Of a stretch of DNA of 64,000 bases, positions 37,995-46,582 are shown in pieces. Location of the stretch: the NCBI RefSeq assembly GCF_900636825.1, contig NZ_LR134318.1:2637501-2701500 (forward strand), in the 5' to 3' direction. The stretch is from Pseudomonas fluorescens (GTDB lineage: Bacteria; Pseudomonadota; Gammaproteobacteria; Pseudomonadales; Pseudomonadaceae). The translations under genes and the position numbers were made by a program. The notes beneath the pieces are model-generated. The model had not been told where the DNA came from. It saw only the letters and a program-made list of their open reading frames with translations, and made no database searches. Each line of letters starts with the position of its first letter. Position 1 is the first letter of the stretch.

Positions 37995-39071
37995 TTAGCC
38001 GCGGTGTGGCACAGACAGGCGCCGCGCTGCCTCAAGCAGCAACTGCTCCGTCGCACTGAAGCCAAGGCAACCGTCAGTCACAGAAACACCGTAGCGCAGC
38101 GATGCGCTCAGCGGCTGGCAACCTTCGAACAAATGGGATTCAAGCATCATGCCGATCAGCGAAAGATCACCTTGCAGCCGTTGCTCAAGCACATCATTGA
38201 ATACAAATGGCTGACGCAACGGGTCTTTGCCACTGTTGGCATGACTGCAATCAACCATTATCCGGCTTGGAATGTTCAAGCGGTTGAGCTCCGACTTGAT
38301 CTGGCTCACGCTTTCGCGGTCATGGTTTGGCCCAGGATGGCCGCCGCGTAAAACCACGTGAGTGTCGGGGTTGCCGGCGGTCTGGATTATGGCCGGATGG
38401 CCTTGGCTATCCACGCCGAAATGCCGGTGCGGATGAGCTGCCGAACGCATGGCATCGACCGCGACAGTCACGCCACCGTCGGTGCCGTTTTTGAATCCGA
38501 CCGGCATGTTCAGCCCGCTGGCCATTTCGCGATGGATCTGGGATTCGGTGGTGCGCGCACCGATCGCCACCCAGCTCAGCAGGTCATCGAAGTAACCGGC
38601 AGCCATGGGCTGTAGCAATTCGGTGGCCACGGGCAGGCCGAGGCGGATCATTTCCAGCATCAGTTCGCGGGACAGGGTCAGGCCGCCAGCCATGTCGTCA
38701 CTACCATCCAGATGTGGATCGTAGGCAAGGCCTTTCCAGCCAACGGTTGTGCGGGGTTTTTCGACGTAGGCACGCATTACCAGCAACATCGTGTCACTGA
38801 CTTCAGCGGCGAGTCGAGCGAGTTTTTCAGCGTATTCGAGAGCCGATTGCGGGTCGTGGATCGAGCACGGGCCGACAATCACCAACAGGCGAGGGTCTTC
38901 AGCGTTGAGAATGGCGCGTATCGCATCGCGATGCGCGGCGACCTGCTGGCTCAACGCCGGGGTCAAAGGCAGTTGCTGTTTGAGTTGCAACGAGCTGGGC
39001 AGGCGCACGGTAAGCGCTTCGTTGGCGCAATCGAGGCTGGACAGTGGCAAGGCAGAAATGGACGAGTTCAT
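37995..39071 (-). CDS. 3-deoxy-7-phosphoheptulonate (DAHP) synthase, class I (AroF/G/H type)
   Basis: A 358-residue cytoplasmic enzyme that condenses phosphoenolpyruvate and erythrose-4-phosphate, the first step of aromatic amino acid synthesis. Conserved elements are LLVIVGPCSIHDPQSALEYA, MRAYVEKPRTTVGWKGL, GFKNGTDGG and VDCSHANSGKDP (metal site). The start at 39071 gives the normal class I length. Upstream on the same strand are two leader ORFs rich in Tyr, Phe and Trp codons and a strong intrinsic terminator. Expression is therefore very probably attenuated by aromatic amino acid supply. The feedback-specific isozyme (Tyr, Phe or Trp) cannot be told from the sequence by eye. Confidence 0.93.
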   Translation of the reverse strand: MNSSISALPLSSLDCANEALTVRLPSSLQLKQQLPLTPALSQQVAAHRDAIRAILNAEDPRLLVIVGPCSIHDPQSALEYAEKLARLAAEVSDTMLLVMRAYVEKPRTTVGWKGLAYDPHLDGSDDMAGGLTLSRELMLEMIRLGLPVATELLQPMAAGYFDDLLSWVAIGARTTESQIHREMASGLNMPVGFKNGTDGGVTVAVDAMRSAAHPHRHFGVDSQGHPAIIQTAGNPDTHVVLRGGHPGPNHDRESVSQIKSELNRLNIPSRIMVDCSHANSGKDPLRQPFVFNDVLEQRLQGDLSLIGMMLESHLFEGCQPLSASLRYGVSVTDGCLGFSATEQLLLEAARRLSVPHRG

Positions 39072-39116
39072 ATTCGGGTTCCTGGGCTGGCGGCGGGATT
39101 TCCCGCTCGCTCGGCC

Positions 39117-39269
39117 CTATTGGGGTGTTCGACAGTTGGCCGTATTGGCGCCATGTGTGTGCTTGCCACCTGTGGGTGACCGATCGGAGGCGGCAGGCTG
39201 TCCCGAGCGGAGGCTGGTAAATCGCCAGGCGTAAAAGCTGTCGTAACGGTAATAAGTGGCGTAGTTCAT
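39117..39269 (-). CDS. Tyr-rich leader peptide 2 upstream of DAHP synthase
   Basis: A 50-codon ORF starting MNYATYYRYDSFYAWRF: five Tyr, two Phe and one Trp within the first 17 codons, followed by an ordinary stretch ending NTANCRTPQ. The ATG at 39269 has GAGGA at good spacing. It lies between the upstream intrinsic terminator (39319-39358) and the DAHP synthase start, 45 bp away. The aromatic clustering at the start suggests a regulatory leader that stalls ribosomes when Tyr or Phe is scarce, not a functional protein. No second T-tailed hairpin follows it, so a translational role is possible. Confidence 0.6.
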   Translation of the reverse strand: MNYATYYRYDSFYAWRFTSLRSGQPAASDRSPTGGKHTHGANTANCRTPQ

Positions 39270-39318
39270 GGGTGATTCCTCAAAGTGTCTGATGTGTCGC
39301 ATGAAATATTCAGGGGCA

Positions 39319-39358
39319 GAAAAAACAAAACCCCCGGTCGGGAGGCCGACCGGGGGTT
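39319..39358 (-). terminator. Intrinsic terminator/attenuator of the DAHP synthase leader
   Basis: On the minus strand an 11-bp perfect stem (CCCCCGGTCGG with its complement, four-base loop, extended by two A-T pairs) is followed by TTTTGTTTTTT. It lies 48 bases after the stop of the aromatic-rich leader peptide 1 and before leader 2. That is the expected position of an attenuator terminator. Confidence 0.85.
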
Positions 39359-39405
39359 GAGAATTCTCTGGTAGGCGACCCGTTGTTATGGGCGCCGTGT
39401 GGGTA

Positions 39406-39534
39406 TCAGGCGCGCCAGTGGCTAAACCAATACCCAAAATACAAGCTGACTGGAGCACAAACGTCATTCACCCGGACAGCCGCAACCGAGCGCGGGGCGC
39501 TGACGGTGGTTGGCTTCGAAAGGGTGTTGAGCAT
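39406..39534 (-). CDS. Aromatic-rich leader peptide 1 of the DAHP synthase attenuator
   Basis: A 42-codon ORF with start ATG at 39534 and CGGAG eight bases upstream. Its last dozen codons read LYFGYWFSHWRA: two Tyr, two Phe, two Trp and one His in ten residues. A GGGTAT/ATACCC inverted repeat (39430-39435 and 39401-39406) bridges the aromatic codons and the stop, and a strong terminator follows. This is the classical layout of ribosome-mediated attenuation as in pheL and trpL, but with mixed aromatic codons. The peptide itself probably has no function. Confidence 0.72.
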   Translation of the reverse strand: MLNTLSKPTTVSAPRSVAAVRVNDVCAPVSLYFGYWFSHWRA

Positions 39535-39704
39535 GGTCTGTCTCCGATGGATGCGCCGAGCTTACAAGAGGCCGATACGCCTCGGCAATCGGAAAATGCT
39601 GTGGCTTGCGTAACGGAAACCTTATCGCTTGAGCGTCCCGGCCGGTATGAGACACTCAGTGCTTCGCTCGAAAACAGAGGTAGCACCATGATCGGGGTGA
39701 TCTC

Positions 39705-40148
39705 ATGAGTTTCGTGATCCGTGCTGCGACGGTGGCAGATTTGCCGTTTGCGCGCAGGCTGACGTGTCAAAACATGCTGCGCTATTACATCCAGCACGAT
39801 TTATTGTGGCAGGACGAAGCCTTCGATGTGGCCTGGGCGGAGCGCGAAAGCTGGCTGATAGTGCAAAGCGATACCCCGGTAGGGTTTTTAAGTCTCAGTC
39901 GCGACGGGCGCGCACTCTATATTCGTGAGTTGCAGATCGCCGACGCGTTTCAGCGCCGGGGTGCGGGTGCCTGGGCAATTGATCAGATCATCAACATGGC
40001 GAAAGCGGAAAAGCGTCCGGCGGTACGTCTCACGGTGTTCGAAAATAATCCGGCAAGAAACTTGTATGAAAGAAAAGGCCTACGTGTTCAGGGCAATGAC
40101 GAGTGTTTCTTGAGGATGCAGCTCGATATCGGTACGGCTGTGCTCTGA
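39705..40148 (+). CDS. GNAT-family N-acetyltransferase
   Basis: A 147-residue GNAT-fold protein using acetyl-CoA. Strand and acetyl-CoA-binding motif A is LYIRELQIADAFQRRGAGAWA (Q/RxxGxG/A pattern), and the C-terminal FENNPARNLYERKGL is typical of motif B. The acceptor substrate is unknown. It is divergent from the DAHP synthase leader region and lies upstream of gacA on the same strand. Confidence 0.85.
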   Translation: MSFVIRAATVADLPFARRLTCQNMLRYYIQHDLLWQDEAFDVAWAERESWLIVQSDTPVGFLSLSRDGRALYIRELQIADAFQRRGAGAWAIDQIINMAKAEKRPAVRLTVFENNPARNLYERKGLRVQGNDECFLRMQLDIGTAVL

Positions 40149-40275
40149 AACCCACGGCCCGCATGCGTTCGATGATGAATTGAAACTTTTTAAATGCGGC
40201 TTGCCGCTAGGTCTGTCAGGTACTTTTTGCTAAGGTGTCGGGCATCCCAATAAGACCATATCGCGAGGTGTCTGC

Positions 40276-40917
40276 TTGATTAGGGTGCTAGTGGTCGACG
40301 ACCATGATCTCGTTCGTACAGGCATTACCCGGATGCTGGCCGATATCGATGGCTTGCAGGTGGTCGGTCAGGCCGAGTCAGGCGAGGAATCCCTGATCAA
40401 GGCCCGAGAGCTGAAACCCGACGTGGTCCTGATGGACGTCAAGATGCCTGGCATCGGCGGCTTGGAGGCCACGCGCAAACTGTTGCGCAGTCACCCGGAT
40501 ATCAAGGTGGTCGCCGTCACCGTGTGTGAAGAAGACCCATTCCCTACGCGCTTGCTGCAAGCAGGGGCCGCGGGTTATCTGACCAAGGGCGCGGGACTGC
40601 CGGAAATGGTTCAGGCCATCCGCCTGGTCTTCGCCGGTCAGCGCTATATCAGCCCGCAAATCGCTCAACAATTGGCCATCAAGTCGTTTCAACCGACTAA
40701 CGACTCTCCGTTTGATGCTCTGTCGGAGCGCGAGATCCAGATTGCGCTGATGATCGTCGGCTGCCAGAAGGTGCAGATCATTTCCGACAAGTTATGCCTC
40801 TCGCCAAAAACCGTGAATACCTACCGTTACCGTATCTTCGAAAAGCTTTCGATCAGCAGCGATGTTGAGTTGACACTGCTGGCGGTCCGTCACGGTATGG
40901 TTGATGCCAGCGCTTGA
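40276..40917 (+). CDS. gacA: Response regulator GacA
   Basis: A 213-residue response regulator of the GacS/GacA system, which switches on the small RNAs of the Rsm pathway and so controls secondary metabolism and biofilm. The receiver has the acidic pocket VVDDHD and phospho-acceptor Asp54 in [10 protein letters not shown]; the C-terminal LuxR-type helix-turn-helix contains [19 protein letters not shown]. It uses a TTG start, as reported for gacA in P. fluorescens strains. uvrC starts two bases after its stop, the conserved gammaproteobacterial arrangement. Confidence 0.96.
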   Translation: MIRVLVVDDHDLVRTGITRMLADIDGLQVVGQAESGEESLIKARELKPDVVLMDVKMPGIGGLEATRKLLRSHPDIKVVAVTVCEEDPFPTRLLQAGAAGYLTKGAGLPEMVQAIRLVFAGQRYISPQIAQQLAIKSFQPTNDSPFDALSEREIQIALMIVGCQKVQIISDKLCLSPKTVNTYRYRIFEKLSISSDVELTLLAVRHGMVDASA

Positions 40918-40919
40918 CC

Positions 40920-42743
40920 ATGACTGAAACTTTCGACTCCAGCGCATTTCTGTCAACCGTCAGCGGACGCCCAGGCGTTTATCGCATGTTCGACAGCGAG
41001 GCGCGTCTGCTCTACGTCGGCAAGGCCAAGAACCTCAAAAAACGCTTGGCGAGTTATTTTCGCAAGACCGGTCTGGCGCCAAAGACGGCGGCATTGGTTG
41101 GGCGCATCGCGCAGGTCGAGACGACCATCACCGCCAATGAAACCGAAGCCCTGCTGCTGGAACAGACGCTGATCAAGGAATGGCGGCCCCCGTACAACAT
41201 CCTGTTACGCGACGATAAATCCTACCCCTATGTGTTTTTGTCGGATGGCCAGTTCCCGCGTCTGAGCATCCACCGGGGGGCAAAAAAAGCCAAAGGTAAA
41301 TACTTTGGTCCTTATCCGAGCGCGGGGGCTATTCGCGAAAGCCTGAGTCTGTTGCAGAAGACTTTTTTCGTCCGTCAATGTGAAGACAGCTATTACAAGA
41401 ACCGCGCGCGACCATGCCTGCAATATCAGATCAAACGCTGCAAGGCGCCCTGTGTAGGTTTGGTAGAACCCGATGTGTACGCCGAGGATGTACGCCACTC
41501 GGTGATGTTCCTGGAAGGTCGCAGTCATGCGCTGACCAACGAATTATCCACGGCGATGGAGGAGGCCGCGATCAATCTCGAGTTCGAGCGCGCCGCCGAG
41601 CTGCGTGACCAGATTGCCTTGCTGCGTCGGGTTCAGGATCAGCAAAGCATGGAGGGCGGCACAGGTGATATCGATGTCATCGCCGCGTTCGTCAACCCGG
41701 GCGGTGCTTGCGTGCATTTGATCAGCGTGCGCGGCGGGCGAGTGCTGGGCAGCAAGAATTTTTTCCCGCAGGTCGGCATCGAAGAAGACGTTTCGGAAGT
41801 CATGGCAGCGTTTCTCGGCCAATACTTCATCAGCAGTCCCGAGCGCGATTTGCCGAGCGAGTTGATCGTCAACGTCGTTCACGAAGATTTTCCAGCACTG
41901 ATCGAGGCCATTCACTCGTTGCGTGGCCGAGAGTTGGCCATCAGTCATCGGGTCCGTGGCACGCGTGCGCGCTGGCAGCAACTGGCGGTGACCAACGCCG
42001 AGCAAGCACTCGGCGCGCGTCTTGCCAACCGTCAACATACCGCAGCGCGCTTCGAAGCATTGGCTGAGGTGTTGAATCTGGAAGAGCCGCCACAGCGTCT
42101 TGAGTGCTACGACATCAGCCATTCCAGCGGTGAAGCGACAGTAGCGTCTTGCGTGGTGTTCGGGCCCGAGGGTGCGATCAAGTCGGATTATCGTCGTTAC
42201 AACATTGAAGGCGTGACGGCGGGGGACGACTACGCAGCGATGCATCAAGCCTTGACCCGGCGTTTCAGCAGACTGAAGGAAGGCGAGGGCAAGTTGCCCG
42301 ACATTCTCTTGGTCGATGGCGGCAAGGGTCAGTTGTCGATGGCTCGTGACGTGCTCAACGAACTCGCCGTGCCGGATCTGATTTTGCTCGGCGTCGCCAA
42401 GGGCGCAACGCGCAAGGCCGGTTTCGAAACTCTGTATCTGAATGATGCAGCGCACGAGTTCACCTTGCGCGGCGACTCGCCAGCCCTGCATCTTATCCAG
42501 CAGATTCGCGACGAGGCGCACAGGTTTGCCATTACAGGCCACCGTGCGCGTCGCGGCAAAACCCGTCGGACGTCAACGCTGGAAGGCGTTGCAGGCGTCG
42601 GGCCGACCCGCCGTCGCGACTTGTTGAAACATTTTGGTGGATTGCAGGAGCTGTCTCGTGCCAGCATCGAAGAGATCGCCAAAGCCCCGGGGATCAGTAA
42701 AAAGCTCGCAGAGTCGATTTATGCGAACCTGCATAGCGAGTAG
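40920..42743 (+). CDS. uvrC: UvrABC excinuclease subunit C
   Basis: A 607-residue nucleotide-excision-repair nuclease that makes both incisions around a lesion. Domains in order: GIY-YIG nuclease ([20 protein letters not shown], about residues 15-95), the CxxxC-like cluster and UVR motif (about 205-240), the RNase H-like endonuclease ([16 protein letters not shown]) and a C-terminal helix-hairpin-helix pair ([19 protein letters not shown]). The ATG at 40920 lies two bases after the gacA stop, so the genes are co-transcribed. Confidence 0.97.
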   Translation: MTETFDSSAFLSTVSGRPGVYRMFDSEARLLYVGKAKNLKKRLASYFRKTGLAPKTAALVGRIAQVETTITANETEALLLEQTLIKEWRPPYNILLRDDKSYPYVFLSDGQFPRLSIHRGAKKAKGKYFGPYPSAGAIRESLSLLQKTFFVRQCEDSYYKNRARPCLQYQIKRCKAPCVGLVEPDVYAEDVRHSVMFLEGRSHALTNELSTAMEEAAINLEFERAAELRDQIALLRRVQDQQSMEGGTGDIDVIAAFVNPGGACVHLISVRGGRVLGSKNFFPQVGIEEDVSEVMAAFLGQYFISSPERDLPSELIVNVVHEDFPALIEAIHSLRGRELAISHRVRGTRARWQQLAVTNAEQALGARLANRQHTAARFEALAEVLNLEEPPQRLECYDISHSSGEATVASCVVFGPEGAIKSDYRRYNIEGVTAGDDYAAMHQALTRRFSRLKEGEGKLPDILLVDGGKGQLSMARDVLNELAVPDLILLGVAKGATRKAGFETLYLNDAAHEFTLRGDSPALHLIQQIRDEAHRFAITGHRARRGKTRRTSTLEGVAGVGPTRRRDLLKHFGGLQELSRASIEEIAKAPGISKKLAESIYANLHSE

Positions 42744-42775
42744 AATGCCCCCTCACCTCGTAGCCAGTTGTGCCG

Positions 42776-43336
42776 ATGAATATCCCTAATCTGATTACCG
42801 TTCTCCGCGTCCTGCTCATCCCGATCTTCATTTTGCTGTTCTATCTGCCTTACGAATGGAGCTACATGGCCTCCGCCTCGGTGTTCGCCTTCGCGGCAGC
42901 CACGGACTGGCTGGATGGCTATCTGGCGCGCCGCCTGGAACAGAGCACCCCGTTTGGTGCGTTCCTCGACCCGGTCGCCGACAAACTCATGGTTGCGGTC
43001 GCGCTGGTGCTGCTGGTACAAGAACACGGCAATCTTTGGCTCACGTTGCCCGCTGCGGTCATCATCGGCCGCGAGATTGTGGTCTCGGCGTTACGTGAGT
43101 GGATGGCCGAACTCGGTGCCCGCGCCCATGTTGCCGTATCCAATCTGGGCAAATGGAAAACCGCTGCACAAATGCTCGCGTTGGTGATCCTGCTGGCCAA
43201 TCCGAAGGATTTCAGCTTCTGGGTTGTACTCGGTTACGCCTTGCTGATGGTCTCCGCCGGCCTGACTCTTTGGTCGATGGTTCAGTACCTTCGCGCAGCC
43301 TGGCCGCATCTGAAGACGGATGTTGAAAAGAAATAA
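42776..43336 (+). CDS. pgsA: CDP-diacylglycerol-glycerol-3-phosphate 3-phosphatidyltransferase
   Basis: An inner-membrane enzyme of 186 residues that makes phosphatidylglycerophosphate, the precursor of phosphatidylglycerol and cardiolipin. The CDP-alcohol phosphotransferase motif is complete: [13 protein letters not shown] followed by [10 protein letters not shown] (DGxxAR...GxxxDxxxD). About four to five hydrophobic helices are visible. The ATG at 42776 starts the conserved [16 protein letters not shown]; a GTG six bases earlier is less likely. It follows uvrC by 32 bp, as in other pseudomonads. Confidence 0.96.
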   Translation: MNIPNLITVLRVLLIPIFILLFYLPYEWSYMASASVFAFAAATDWLDGYLARRLEQSTPFGAFLDPVADKLMVAVALVLLVQEHGNLWLTLPAAVIIGREIVVSALREWMAELGARAHVAVSNLGKWKTAAQMLALVILLANPKDFSFWVVLGYALLMVSAGLTLWSMVQYLRAAWPHLKTDVEKK

Positions 43337-43396
43337 AACTTTTTTGAATCAAGGGGTTGACCTACCTTTTTAATTCTATAGAATGCGCATCACCAA

Positions 43397-43472
<76 letters not shown>

Positions 43473-43516
43473 ATTGTACGTGTTTGTTGTTGTGCTACTG
43501 ACAGCAAATGCTTTGA

Positions 43517-43590
43517 GGCCGAGTAGCAAAATGGTTATGCAGTGGATTGCAAATCCACCTACGCCGGTTCGATTCCGACCTCGGCCTCCA
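43517..43590 (+). tRNA. tRNA-Cys (GCA)
   Basis: A 74-nt cloverleaf with acceptor GGCCGAG/CTCGGCC, anticodon loop in GGATTGCAAATCC (GCA), T-loop GTTCGATTC and an encoded CCA. It is 44 bp after tRNA-Gly and probably on the same transcript. Confidence 0.95.
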
Positions 43591-43598
43591 CTATAAAC

Positions 43599-43633
43599 AA
43601 GCTCCGTAGATCAATGATTTACGGAGCTTTTTT
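43599..43633 (+). terminator. Intrinsic terminator after tRNA-Cys
   Basis: A 10-bp perfect stem AAGCTCCGTA/TACGGAGCTT with an 11-base loop is followed by a T run. It ends the tRNA transcript before the broken tRNA-Leu. Confidence 0.85.
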
Positions 43634-43785
43634 ATTTGCAGTCTGCAGCAAGATTTAGTCTTGAAAACGGTAACTGCGAAACTTGCGTCACCGGGAAGTG
43701 ATGTATATATTTCCCGCTCGGCTGTTCGGCCCGCACCCTGTCAGGATCGCGAGTTGGAAGTAGCTGAAAGCTACACCGCGCTACC

Positions 43786-43832
43786 GCCCGAATGGCGAAA
43801 CTGGTAGACGCATGGGACTTAAAATCCCCCGG
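43786..43832 (+). pseudogene. tRNA-Leu (TAA), truncated after the anticodon arm
   Basis: The first 47 bases match a Pseudomonas tRNA-Leu: acceptor 5' strand GCCCGAA, D arm with TGGTAGACGC, and anticodon arm GGGACTTAAAATCCC (TAA). Then homology stops. The variable arm, T arm, acceptor 3' strand and CCA are absent and replaced by unrelated sequence. The gene cannot make a functional tRNA. The break coincides with the change to gene-poor, AT-richer DNA, so it marks the edge of an inserted or rearranged region. Another tRNA-Leu(TAA) copy must exist elsewhere if this codon is to be read. Confidence 0.8.
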
Positions 43833-43950
43833 GGGTCAACCCCCATCTTCCCTCTGCGTTACCAAAATCAAGAAAAACATCAATGAAATCAGCCTTTTGA
43901 AGCGATTTCCTCTCTGTAAAAAAATCTTCCACGTCCATACAGGTCAGCGC

Positions 43951-44086
43951 TTGGGAGCTATTTGGGAGCTGCAGCGCTCAAAAGTCCAATCTCCAGCAAG
44001 CTACGCACCGACCACCTAAGCTCCCGCCAGCCACAGATGCTCCTGACTGATCGCCACTCTCTATTGGCAAGCGAGCAGCTCCCAAG
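43951..44086. repeat. Three copies of a 9-bp motif TTGGGAGCT near the tRNA break
   Basis: TTGGGAGCT occurs at 43951-43959 and 43962-43970 as direct repeats 11 bp apart, and inverted at 44078-44086. Such closely spaced short repeats next to a tRNA are what integrase arm-type sites look like. No integrase gene remains nearby to test this. Confidence 0.4.
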
Positions 44087-44137
44087 CAGCTTCCAAGTGG
44101 ATATTTGGTGATGATATGGGAGAGGTGATGGCGCAAA

Positions 44138-44178
44138 AGAAAAGGCGCACCGTCTCAGCCGAAGACGTGGCGCCTTAT
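44138..44178 (-). terminator. Intrinsic terminator of the HTH gene
   Basis: On the minus strand GGCGC and CGTCT pair with AGACG and GCGCC around a seven-base loop (one 2x2 internal mismatch), followed by TTTTCTTTT. It lies about 30 bp after the stop of the small HTH gene and fits as its terminator. Confidence 0.75.
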
Positions 44179-44209
44179 TTTCTGCCGCGAGTAAAACACC
44201 AAGCTGGTG

Positions 44210-44413
44210 TCAGGTGGCGGTCATGCTCATTTCGGAAAATCGCTCTACATCAGCTTTTTTGTAAAAGATCTGCCGGCTGATGTGCATAAACGGTGGCAGC
44301 ATGTCTTTGTACTTGCCGGTGTACCGCCAAAAGCGAAGGGTCTCAGGAGAAAGGCCGAGAATTGCGGCAGCTTCTTTAGACGGGACGTAATCGCTATTTT
44401 GTGGCAAACGCAT
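44210..44413 (-). CDS. Small AlpA/excisionase-like HTH protein
   Basis: A 67-residue winged-helix/MerR-like DNA-binding protein of the type found next to integrases. The recognition part is VPSKEAAAILGLSPETLRFWR, followed by ISRQIFYKKADVERF, a typical excisionase/AlpA ending. The ATG at 44413 has AAAGGG upstream; a longer in-frame reading to 44476 lacks a ribosome site. It lies 380 bp from the broken tRNA-Leu, which fits an island directionality factor, but no integrase is present in the window. Confidence 0.75.
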   Translation of the reverse strand: MRLPQNSDYVPSKEAAAILGLSPETLRFWRYTGKYKDMLPPFMHISRQIFYKKADVERFSEMSMTAT

Positions 44414-44539
44414 AAAAATACCCTTTAAAATCAATAGGTTTAACCATTCGCACGTCCTGGGGCTGTCTGGTGTCAATACATGCTCATTGTTTTCTGCGGT
44501 AAGGTCAACGACCGTTCGTCGTAAAAAATCAAATAATCT

Positions 44540-44556
44540 ATTGACAGATTGTCAAT
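44540..44556. promoter_or_regulatory. Inverted repeat upstream of the HTH gene, candidate operator
   Basis: ATTGACA-GAT-TGTCAAT is a perfect 7-bp dyad with a three-base centre, 127 bp upstream of the HTH start in AT-rich DNA. It could be an operator or contain a -35 element (TTGACA). Confidence 0.4.
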
Positions 44557-45927
44557 TTATTGAGTGAGTATAGGAAGAGTATACTGTTAAGGTTCGACGG
44601 TAACTTGCGGCGGGCGCCTTTAATAGCGGGAATTGCTACGGCGGTTGACATTGCCTACCTTGCTCCGATTGTAAATGCCCAGCGACACACCTTCAGAGCT
44701 CCTGAACGACAGGGCGACTCTGTCTTTCAAATTTTTAGCGGACGCGATCACCTATCTCTCTAGGATTTCCATACGCCAATGAAGGTCTGTTCCTACCCTT
44801 CCAGGCCTGGCTCGTGTAGGAGCGCCTGCTGCCCGGAGCCACGCTTTCCGATCGGCCTCAACCATGGCATCAGCACCAACTCGATGCGAAAATGCCTTTC
44901 AATCAAAAAGGTGTGTTGAGCAGACGCTACGTTTCACGAGCTAGTAGTCATTTAAAAGCTCATCGCAATACTCGGGCAGGCGGAGGGGGTGGGATCGAAT
45001 GTTGTACCAACTCGTAAACCGAAGACCCTTGAGGGATCCAACCACACTCGACCAGCCGGTGTTTATCAAGAAGACACGCTTAAGCCTAATCTTGAGCGCC
45101 CTGGCGAGGAATAAGCGGGAGAGGGGGGTTGTCACCTCGGGAGTTCTGATAGGTCTTCATAGCTGACCTACAAAGTTGCCGATCCGCCTAAAGAGGGAGT
45201 CGAATCCGTCCAAACTCTCTCGTAGAAGTTTTTTCAGTCCGGCTACTTTGTGTTTATTTTGCCTGCAGGGCGGCTCCTAAATTTGGACGTAGTTATCCCC
45301 AAAATTTAGCCGCCTGGTTTGGGCTCAAAAGACAAGCTAGCCGTCCTGCGGCCGGATAAACGACTTTGCAAGCTGACCGGCCTCCTAATGCTCTCGGAAC
45401 AATTGAATAGAGTTCCTCTACAGATTATCAATTGGCCAGTAAATTGAAGCTCAGAAGCGTTAGGCAAAGGTCAGTTGAGCGTTGCTTGAAGGGATGAGTA
45501 TTGATTGAGGCCTTCGGGGAAAGCTTTTTTTGAATTCAATATCTATACACTCCGTCTCAAAAAAAAAATTCAAGGGGGCGCTTAAAGATATATTTTTGTT
45601 GACTTTCTGGGATTGCTGTAAATATTGGGGTTTTCGTCGGTTGTGGCTAAATGATGGCTGCCGCGAAATCGAACAGTCGTCCTGCTTTGTGTCATTTTGA
45701 CACCATCACTTGAGGGGAGGGCGCTGATCAATACCATCCTGATTCCCTCTCAATCACTCGTGAGTTTCTTGCGCAATGTGTAGGCTCTACTGCCCTGGAC
45801 GTTGTCCGTTACCTAAACCCATACCTGGTCTGGGGCTGCCCATTGCTCACGTTCGAACGTCCAAGTGCCTACGACCGGATCAGATTATTGGGTAGTCATA
45901 TGCGGTTACACGCCTCCGGGCCACTAA

Positions 45928-45964
45928 GAATCGTGCATGCGAGTTTCCCGACACGCACGGCTCC
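45928..45964 (-). other. Group II intron-like hairpin remnant
   Basis: On the minus strand the sequence GGAGCCGTGCGTGTCGGGAA continues with ACTCGCATGCACGATTC, forming the long GAGCCGTGCG...CGCACGGTTC-type hairpin found in bacterial group II intron RNAs. One base of the final GGTTC is changed. No reverse transcriptase frame is present within 2 kb, so at most a remnant is left. Confidence 0.35.
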
Positions 45965-46292
45965 GTCAGTGGCGGGCCAGAGAGGATCTGCTGCGCACGC
46001 TAAATAAAGAGTTGGGTAGTGAAAACGAGTGGCAGACTTACGTGATGAGGCTTTGCTGCTGTCAGTTTAAGGATGCTGCCCCCTATGTAGGTTAGGAAGC
46101 GCGCCTTATGCATTTCGGTTAGCTTGATCTGTCCTCGATCTTGCGCAATCATTTGCCTGGCCTACCGCAACAGCCTCGGACGCATTAGCGCCACAGTTGG
46201 TGTCTGTGCCGTCAGGGGCGGATATCCACATCGACCAGAAAGCGTCCCCCCGATCCCGATTGTGAAGTTCAGGAGCTGTCTGGCCAAGCTGA

Positions 46293-46508
46293 TACGGCTC
46301 ACATCGCAAATGGGCTCTAGGTGCTAAAGCTCCATCTACTATCGAATTTCACCGTTCGGTACACATTACTAAAGACCTAGCCAACTTCTTGAGCTTGACT
46401 TATGGCGAGGTGAAGAAGAATAAAAAGGTCAGATTCTCTAAGCATTTTTGGCCGTACGATCCCTTCTTGGCTCAGGCTACTACACGAGCAAAGCCGAAAC
46501 GGACTTAG
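46293..46508 (+). pseudogene. Orphan C-terminal coding fragment
   Basis: An open stretch without a start codon context reads as a protein-like tail ending FSKHFWPYDPFLAQATTRAK and KPKRT before a TAG. Upstream in the same frame a TGA occurs at 46290. The basic, aromatic composition (GEVKKNKKVRFSKHFWPYD) looks like a real C-terminus, perhaps of a mobile-element enzyme, but I do not recognise the family. Confidence 0.3.
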
Positions 46509-46582
46509 AACTAGTTTGAATAATTTTCAAGCATTGTTCAGCGAGGCCGAGCTTGTAGGTGGCCATTCACCAAGTTCATCAC

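Larger units (their letters stand above)
44557..46582. other. Gene-poor stretch of decayed accessory DNA
   Basis: About 2 kb with no complete gene I can support on either strand. It contains a group II intron-like hairpin (45928-45964) and one orphan coding tail (46293-46508), annotated separately. The short open frames at 44560, 44941 and 46106-46327 have no ribosome sites and no recognisable composition or motifs. The stretch is visibly more AT-rich than the core. Confidence 0.6.

Noticed and set aside
41544..42542. 332-codon minus-strand open frame
   Set aside because: Antisense of uvrC.
43833..43865. Alternative 3' half for the tRNA-Leu
   Set aside because: The GGGGGTCAACCCCC hairpin could mimic a variable arm, but no T arm or matching acceptor strand follows, so the tRNA is not intact.
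44560..44763. 67-codon frame
   Set aside because: No ribosome site, no motif, and it overlaps the candidate operator region; likely chance.
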